Notes under the pieces: model-generated | The model's database searches: none | Told to the model about the DNA's origin: nothing | Seen by the model: only the letters and a program-made list of their open reading frames with translations | In this document: one piece after another, positions 5,589 through 8,452 of the stretch | Position numbering within the stretch: position 1 is the stretch's first letter | How the letters are laid out: each line of letters begins with the position of its first letter | Translations under genes and position numbers: made by a program | From: Candidatus Kaiserbacteria bacterium | Lineage (GTDB): Bacteria; Patescibacteria; Paceibacteria; UBA9973; UBA2100 | Direction: 5' to 3' | DNA length: 8,452 bases | Assembly: GCA_002401495.1 (NCBI GenBank) | Contig: NVTG01000051.1 | Span: 1 to 8,452 of the forward strand

Positions 5589-5801
5589 TTACTCCTCTTT
5601 TTTCTCTTCTTCTACTGGTGCTTCCTCTTCTTTTGGAGCATCTTCCTCCTTCTTTTCTTCTTCAACTGGAGCATCTTCCGTCTTTTCTTCCTCTTTTGGC
5701 GCCTCTTCAGTCTTTTCCTCTTCAACTACTTCCTCTGTTGTTTCTTCAGTAGTCTCCTCTTCTGTAGTTTCCTTTGGTGCTTCTTCCTTTTCTTCTACTT
5801 C
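5589..5801 (-). repeat. Low-complexity repeat DNA encoding the S16 Glu/Lys tail
   Basis: A pyrimidine-rich (plus strand) degenerate tandem region built from units such as TCTTCAACTGGAGCATCTTC and TCTTTTGGAGCATCTTCCTC. In the rpsP frame it reads as Ala-Pro-(Val/Lys)-Glu-Glu-Glu blocks and, closer to the core, Thr-Glu-Glu blocks. Such tracts readily expand and contract, so the tail length probably varies between strains. Confidence 0.75.
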
Positions 5802-6083
5802 TTTAACTACAGGACTCTTTTGAGGTAATACGTTAATAGTTTGTCCTTTAATGATTCCAGCTTTGATAAGCATGTTGTGTACTGTTCCACTAGGTTGTGC
5901 TCCTTTTGAGATCCAGTGCTTAATCTTTTCTTCGTCAAGTTTCTTTTCTTTTGTCTTGGGATTGTAAAAACCAACACGGTCTACGTGGTTTTCACTTTTA
6001 GGTCCGCGTTGGTGTTCTGTAACAACTACACGATATGACGGATCGTTCTTTCTACCTGTTCTTTGTAATCTTATTTTCAACAT
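5589..6083 (-). CDS. rpsP: 30S ribosomal protein S16 (bS16) with long acidic C-terminal tail
   Basis: Primary ribosomal protein of the 30S body. The S16 core is in residues 1 to about 86: MLKIRLQRTGRKNDPSYRVVV, then DRVGFYNPKTKEK, WISKGAQPSGTVHNMLIKAG and the strand TINVLPQK. Known bacterial S16 is about 80-90 residues; this one is 164, the extra ~70 being almost only Glu, Lys, Thr, Ala and Pro in loose repeats (APKEEEKTEDAPVEEEKKEE is typical), strongly acidic and presumably disordered. The ATG at 6083 was chosen because MLKIRL is the family's normal N-terminus. A GTG at 6095 in the same frame overlaps the -10 box and cannot be transcribed from that promoter. It is the first gene of the rpsP-khpA group. 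Identity is certain; the role of the tail is unknown. Confidence 0.97.
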   Translation of the reverse strand: MLKIRLQRTGRKNDPSYRVVVTEHQRGPKSENHVDRVGFYNPKTKEKKLDEEKIKHWISKGAQPSGTVHNMLIKAGIIKGQTINVLPQKSPVVKEVEEKEEAPKETTEEETTEETTEEVVEEEKTEEAPKEEEKTEDAPVEEEKKEEDAPKEEEAPVEEEKKEE

Positions 6084-6093
6084 AAGTGGCGAC

Positions 6094-6121
6094 ACTATAG
6101 CAAATTTTTTTTTAATGTCTA
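6094..6121 (-). promoter_or_regulatory. rpsP promoter (TAGACA-16-extended TATAGT), leaderless start
   Basis: Minus-strand TAGACA (6121-6116, five of six), a 16-base spacer including nine A, then TGCTATAGT, an extended -10 (hexamer TATAGT 6099-6094, five of six). Only 10 bases lie between the -10 box and the rpsP ATG at 6083, so the predicted transcription start is within about 4 bases of the ATG. The mRNA would be leaderless or nearly so, in keeping with the lack of a Shine-Dalgarno. Confidence 0.75.
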
Positions 6122-6131
6122 TACTATAGAC
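6117..6131. promoter_or_regulatory. Perfect 15-bp palindrome, candidate operator in the rpsP-rnr divergent region
   Basis: GTCTATA-C-TATAGAC has seven-base arms around a single C and covers five of the six bases of the rpsP -35 box. A protein bound here would be expected to block rpsP transcription. It lies 126 bases before the rnr start on the other strand. The operator role is inference. The central TATACT also resembles a plus-strand -10 but has no matching -35. Confidence 0.4.
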
Positions 6132-6214
6132 CCATATATTATTAGACGCCCCCTGTTGATAAGGAGGCGCCCCACTTTCCTATTAAGGAAAGCAAATGTA
6201 CATACCGGGGGTAA

Positions 6215-6223
6215 TGATATCAT
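6215..6223 (+). promoter_or_regulatory. Candidate rnr promoter (extended -10 TGATATCAT)
   Basis: TGATATCAT fits the extended -10 pattern TGnTATAAT with one change in the hexamer. No good -35 is seen 16-18 bases upstream, as is tolerated by extended -10 promoters. The predicted start near 6230 gives a ~27-nt leader. The hexamer is part of the palindrome ATGATATCAT (6214-6223). A perfect hairpin CTTTCC-TATTAA-GGAAAG (6175-6192) lies 22 bases upstream and may be a regulatory site. Confidence 0.45.
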
Positions 6224-6256
6224 GTAGAGCAATAACACAACTGTTGAAAAGAATTT

Positions 6257-8191
6257 ATGCAACACAAAAATAATAAGAGCAATAGCCAATTGAAAGGAAT
6301 TATCACAATAACAAGAAGTGGTACTGGTTTTTTCATGCACGAAGATTTAGAAGATGACATCCGTATTGAAAGAGATAATTTGAATACTGCACTAAGTGGA
6401 GACGTGGTGGTTGTACTTAAGCTTCCTAAGGGCCCTAGAGATAGCCGGTTCTCAGGAAAAGTACTGGAAGTCGTTGAGCGATCACGCACTCAATTCGTTG
6501 GTACGCTAGATACAGATGGTGGTGTTTGGAAACTAACGCCAGATAATCCTCGTGTGTATAGACGCTTTATCGTAGAAGGAGACACCTCTACTTTAAGAGT
6601 TAACGACAAAGCATTAATTGAACTTACTTCTTGGGACAAATCCCCTCACGGAAAGATCGTTGAAGTTATCGGTAAGAAGGGTGAACACGAAACTGAAATA
6701 CGAGCGATTCTTCTCGAGCGTGGATTTGCCAGTGGTTTTCCAAAAGAAGTTGAAGAGGAGGCAAGAGCCCTACTATCCAAAAGAGAAATTACTGAAGAAG
6801 ACTTACCTGTCCGAACTGACTTTAGAGATACCCCTACTTTTACCATCGACCCAAATGACGCAAAAGACTTTGATGATGCACTTTCCATTAAAGAACTACC
6901 AAACGGAAACTACGAAGTTGGTATTCATATTGCAGACGTAACCCACTATGTTCTTCCGGGTTCTGCAATTGAAAAAGAGGCTCAAAACAGAGCAACTTCA
7001 GTTTACTTAGTGGATCGAACAATACCCATGCTTCCTGAGGCTATTTCAAATGATCTTTGTAGTCTTAACCCAAATGAAGACAAGCGGGCATTTGCTGCCA
7101 TCTTTGAATTAAACAAGGGGGCTGGTGTTGTTAATGTTACTTTCGCGAAGACATTGATAAACTCAAACTTTAGATTTACATATAGAACCGCACAAGACGT
7201 ATTAGACGGTGGAGAGCACAAATATTCTAAAGAAGTTAATACTCTTTGGGACCTTTCAAGCAAACTACGAAAGAAAAGAGTGGAAGAAGGTGCAATTGAA
7301 TTTGAATCGGACGAAATTCAATTTGAGTTAGATGAAAATGGAAAACCTCTAAAGGCCTACATCAAAGAGAAGCTAGATACTATGAAATTGATTGAAGAGT
7401 TCATGCTTCTAACAAATAGAACTATCGCAAAGCATTTAGCGGAGAAGTCCCAAGGAAACAATCCTGCAAGTTCAATGTCTATATACCGTATTCACGAAGC
7501 GCCAGATGTTAATAAGCTGGCAGAACTTTCTGTTTTCTTAAAAGCGCTAGGGTACAACCAGTTGAATAAAGAAGCACACCAAATTAAAGCAAAGGACCTA
7601 GGGGAGTTGATGCGAGCTGTTAAAGGACGTCCTGAAGAGGCGGTTGTCCAAATGGCTACACTGCGCTCAATGGCAAAAGCAATTTACAGTGATAAAAATA
7701 TTGGACACTTTAGTTTAGGATTTAGTCACTACACCAACTTCACATCCCCAATACGTAGATATCCAGACATGATGATTCATAGAATATTAATGGCACACAT
7801 TGATAATTCCCCTATCCCTAAAGAAGAAATAGATACGTATCGCTATATGGCACTTCGTTCAAGTCAACGAGAAGTTGAGGCCGTTCGCGCTGAACGTGAT
7901 TCAACTAAGTTTAAACAAGTTGAATATATGCATTCAAAAGTCGGAGATGTTTTTGATGGAAAGGTAACTGGAGTAACAAAGGGGGGAATGTTCGTTAGTG
8001 AAAACTCAACTCACGCTGAAGGAATGGTTCGATTAAGTTCCTTAAAGGGATGGTTCGAATTGGACGAGAAGCACTACGCTCTTGTTAACAAAAAGGATGG
8101 TAAGAAATACCGTATTGGTGATGACGTTAAAATTAGATTAAAAAAAGCGGACGTTGAGGCAAGGGAACTTGATTGGGAGGTGGTAGTTTAG
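6257..8191 (+). CDS. rnr: Ribonuclease R (RNB-family 3'-5' exoribonuclease)
   Basis: Processive hydrolytic 3'-5' exoribonuclease of the RNase II/R family, able to degrade structured RNA and involved in mRNA and rRNA turnover and trans-translation. Domains: cold-shock OB fold from about residue 12 (KGIITITRSGTGFFMHEDLEDDIRI), a second OB region to about 145, the RNB catalytic domain about 186-510, and a C-terminal S1 domain about 561-640 (GDVFDGKVTGVTKGGMFVS). The metal-binding acids sit in TIDPNDAKDFDDALS: D198, D204, D206, D207. Y250 in SVYLVDRTIPMLP and R500 in TNFTSPIRRYPD match the aromatic clamp and catalytic Arg of the family. The protein has 644 residues; E. coli RNase R has about 813, and the difference is the missing N-terminal winged helix and Lys-rich C-terminal tail. 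The ATG at 6257 leaves only a short tail before the first OB strand; AAAAG upstream is at best a weak ribosome binding site. It is divergent from rpsP and followed by a hairpin. Confidence 0.95.
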   Translation: MQHKNNKSNSQLKGIITITRSGTGFFMHEDLEDDIRIERDNLNTALSGDVVVVLKLPKGPRDSRFSGKVLEVVERSRTQFVGTLDTDGGVWKLTPDNPRVYRRFIVEGDTSTLRVNDKALIELTSWDKSPHGKIVEVIGKKGEHETEIRAILLERGFASGFPKEVEEEARALLSKREITEEDLPVRTDFRDTPTFTIDPNDAKDFDDALSIKELPNGNYEVGIHIADVTHYVLPGSAIEKEAQNRATSVYLVDRTIPMLPEAISNDLCSLNPNEDKRAFAAIFELNKGAGVVNVTFAKTLINSNFRFTYRTAQDVLDGGEHKYSKEVNTLWDLSSKLRKKRVEEGAIEFESDEIQFELDENGKPLKAYIKEKLDTMKLIEEFMLLTNRTIAKHLAEKSQGNNPASSMSIYRIHEAPDVNKLAELSVFLKALGYNQLNKEAHQIKAKDLGELMRAVKGRPEEAVVQMATLRSMAKAIYSDKNIGHFSLGFSHYTNFTSPIRRYPDMMIHRILMAHIDNSPIPKEEIDTYRYMALRSSQREVEAVRAERDSTKFKQVEYMHSKVGDVFDGKVTGVTKGGMFVSENSTHAEGMVRLSSLKGWFELDEKHYALVNKKDGKKYRIGDDVKIRLKKADVEARELDWEVVV

Positions 8192-8198
8192 AAATATT

Positions 8199-8228
8199 CA
8201 AAGGCGAGGATTTCACTCCACGCCTTTG
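8199..8228 (+). terminator. Hairpin between rnr and the convergent orphan gene
   Basis: CAAAGGCG (8199-8206) pairs perfectly with CGCCTTTG (8221-8228); inside, after an A-A mismatch, GGA pairs with TCC around the loop TTTCAC. It lies 8 bases past the rnr stop and 7 bases past the end of the convergent gene, so it probably serves both as terminator or 3'-end stabiliser. The tail TCTCTGTC is not a good U run, so termination efficiency is uncertain. Confidence 0.6.
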
Positions 8229-8234
8229 TCTCTG

Positions 8235-8447
8235 TCACATCAACACGGGTTCTTCCTCTCCGATGAAAATTCCGGCATCGGTCAAATATTTACGCTGGTC
8301 TTCGTTTGAATCGCAGCGGTAAATATTATTTAAAAAATTAGCGGCTAAAAAACCATCAAGGAGATAGTATTCAGTCCCCAACTTCTCAACTGGTATCGAA
8401 TGCCATTTTCCGTCCTTTAGTTCAAATATGAAAAGGGTGGGTTGCAT
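8235..8447 (-). CDS. Hypothetical protein, possibly cut by the window edge
   Basis: A 70-residue open frame from the ATG at 8447, ending in TGA; I do not recognise it. The frame has no stop between this ATG and the window end (five bases), so the true start may lie outside. The beginning MQPTLFIFELKDGKWHSIPV looks like a beta hairpin, followed by EYYLLDGFLAANFLNNIYRC and a helical EDQRKYLTDAG, ending in the acidic GEEEPVLM. There are no membrane or export signals. It is convergent with rnr and shares the hairpin at 8199-8228, which supports it being a real gene whose 3' end is bounded here. Confidence 0.6.
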   Translation of the reverse strand: MQPTLFIFELKDGKWHSIPVEKLGTEYYLLDGFLAANFLNNIYRCDSNEDQRKYLTDAGIFIGEEEPVLM

Positions 8448-8452
8448 TTCTT

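Noticed and set aside
5589..5801. Tandem units as a CRISPR array or non-coding satellite
   Set aside because: The units are degenerate, in frame with rpsP, without spacers of constant length, and read as a plausible acidic tail.
5526..5828. Plus-strand open frames rich in Phe or Ser opposite rpsP
   Set aside because: They are the complement of the Glu/Lys repeat tail of S16; the composition (runs of Phe/Leu or Ser) is an artefact of that low-complexity DNA.
6084..6095. Upstream GTG as the rpsP start
   Set aside because: It overlaps the -10 hexamer, and the ATG at 6083 gives the family-typical N-terminus MLKIRL.
6196..6273. A 25-codon plus-strand frame (MYIPGVMISCRAITQLLK...) with AAGGA upstream, overlapping the rnr start, as a leader peptide
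   Set aside because: The best rnr promoter (6215-6223) lies inside it, so it would not be transcribed whole; no conserved feature was seen. Kept as a low-probability possibility only.
1..8452. Recoded TGA (as in Gracilibacteria and Absconditabacteria)
   Set aside because: No in-frame TGA was met in rpoB, rnr, trmD or rpsP, and TGA ends the gene at 8235.

Overview
The window reads as chromosomal DNA from a small-genome bacterium, most likely of the Candidate Phyla Radiation (Patescibacteria, Parcubacteria-like). This is inferred from compact versions of universal genes: an RpoB about 128 residues shorter than E. coli's before the rifampicin region, a 213-residue TrmD and an RNase R without its N- and C-terminal extras. 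It is also inferred from a ribosomal gene cluster without rimM or rplS, from acidic tails on S16 and the KH protein, and from the near absence of Shine-Dalgarno sequences. The genetic code looks standard: TAA, TAG and TGA all end genes, and I met no in-frame TGA in the conserved proteins. No rRNA, tRNA, CRISPR array, transposase or att site was seen.

Layout: everything from 1 to 6083 is on the minus strand. Read in that direction it runs rpsP (S16) - khpA (KH RNA-binding protein) - terminator - a 144-residue orphan gene with higher G+C - terminator - trmD - three tightly packed small genes (65, 79 and 213 residues) - rpoB (5' two thirds, cut by the window edge). rnr (RNase R) is divergent on the plus strand (6257-8191). 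A bidirectional-looking hairpin separates it from a convergent 70-residue orphan at the right edge. Candidate sigma70-type promoters precede rpsP, khpA, the three-gene cassette, rpoB and rnr.

Most of the window is RNA and translation housekeeping: transcription (RpoB), the 30S subunit (S16), RNA chaperoning (KhpA), tRNA m1G37 methylation (TrmD) and RNA decay (RNase R). The exception, and the best candidate for an undescribed system, is the cassette at 2714-3878. Its last gene has the clan CD (caspase/gingipain/CHAT) peptidase signature His-Gly...Ala-Cys (H64, C98). It is translationally coupled to two unrecognised small proteins and has its own promoter (TTGACT-16-TATACT).

Other points of interest are an RpoB rifampicin site with Thr in place of E. 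coli R529, and a TrmD lacking the usual catalytic Asp before YTRP. Others are a ~70-residue Glu/Lys-rich tail on S16, an rpsP promoter that implies a leaderless mRNA, and a 15-bp perfect palindrome over the rpsP -35 box.
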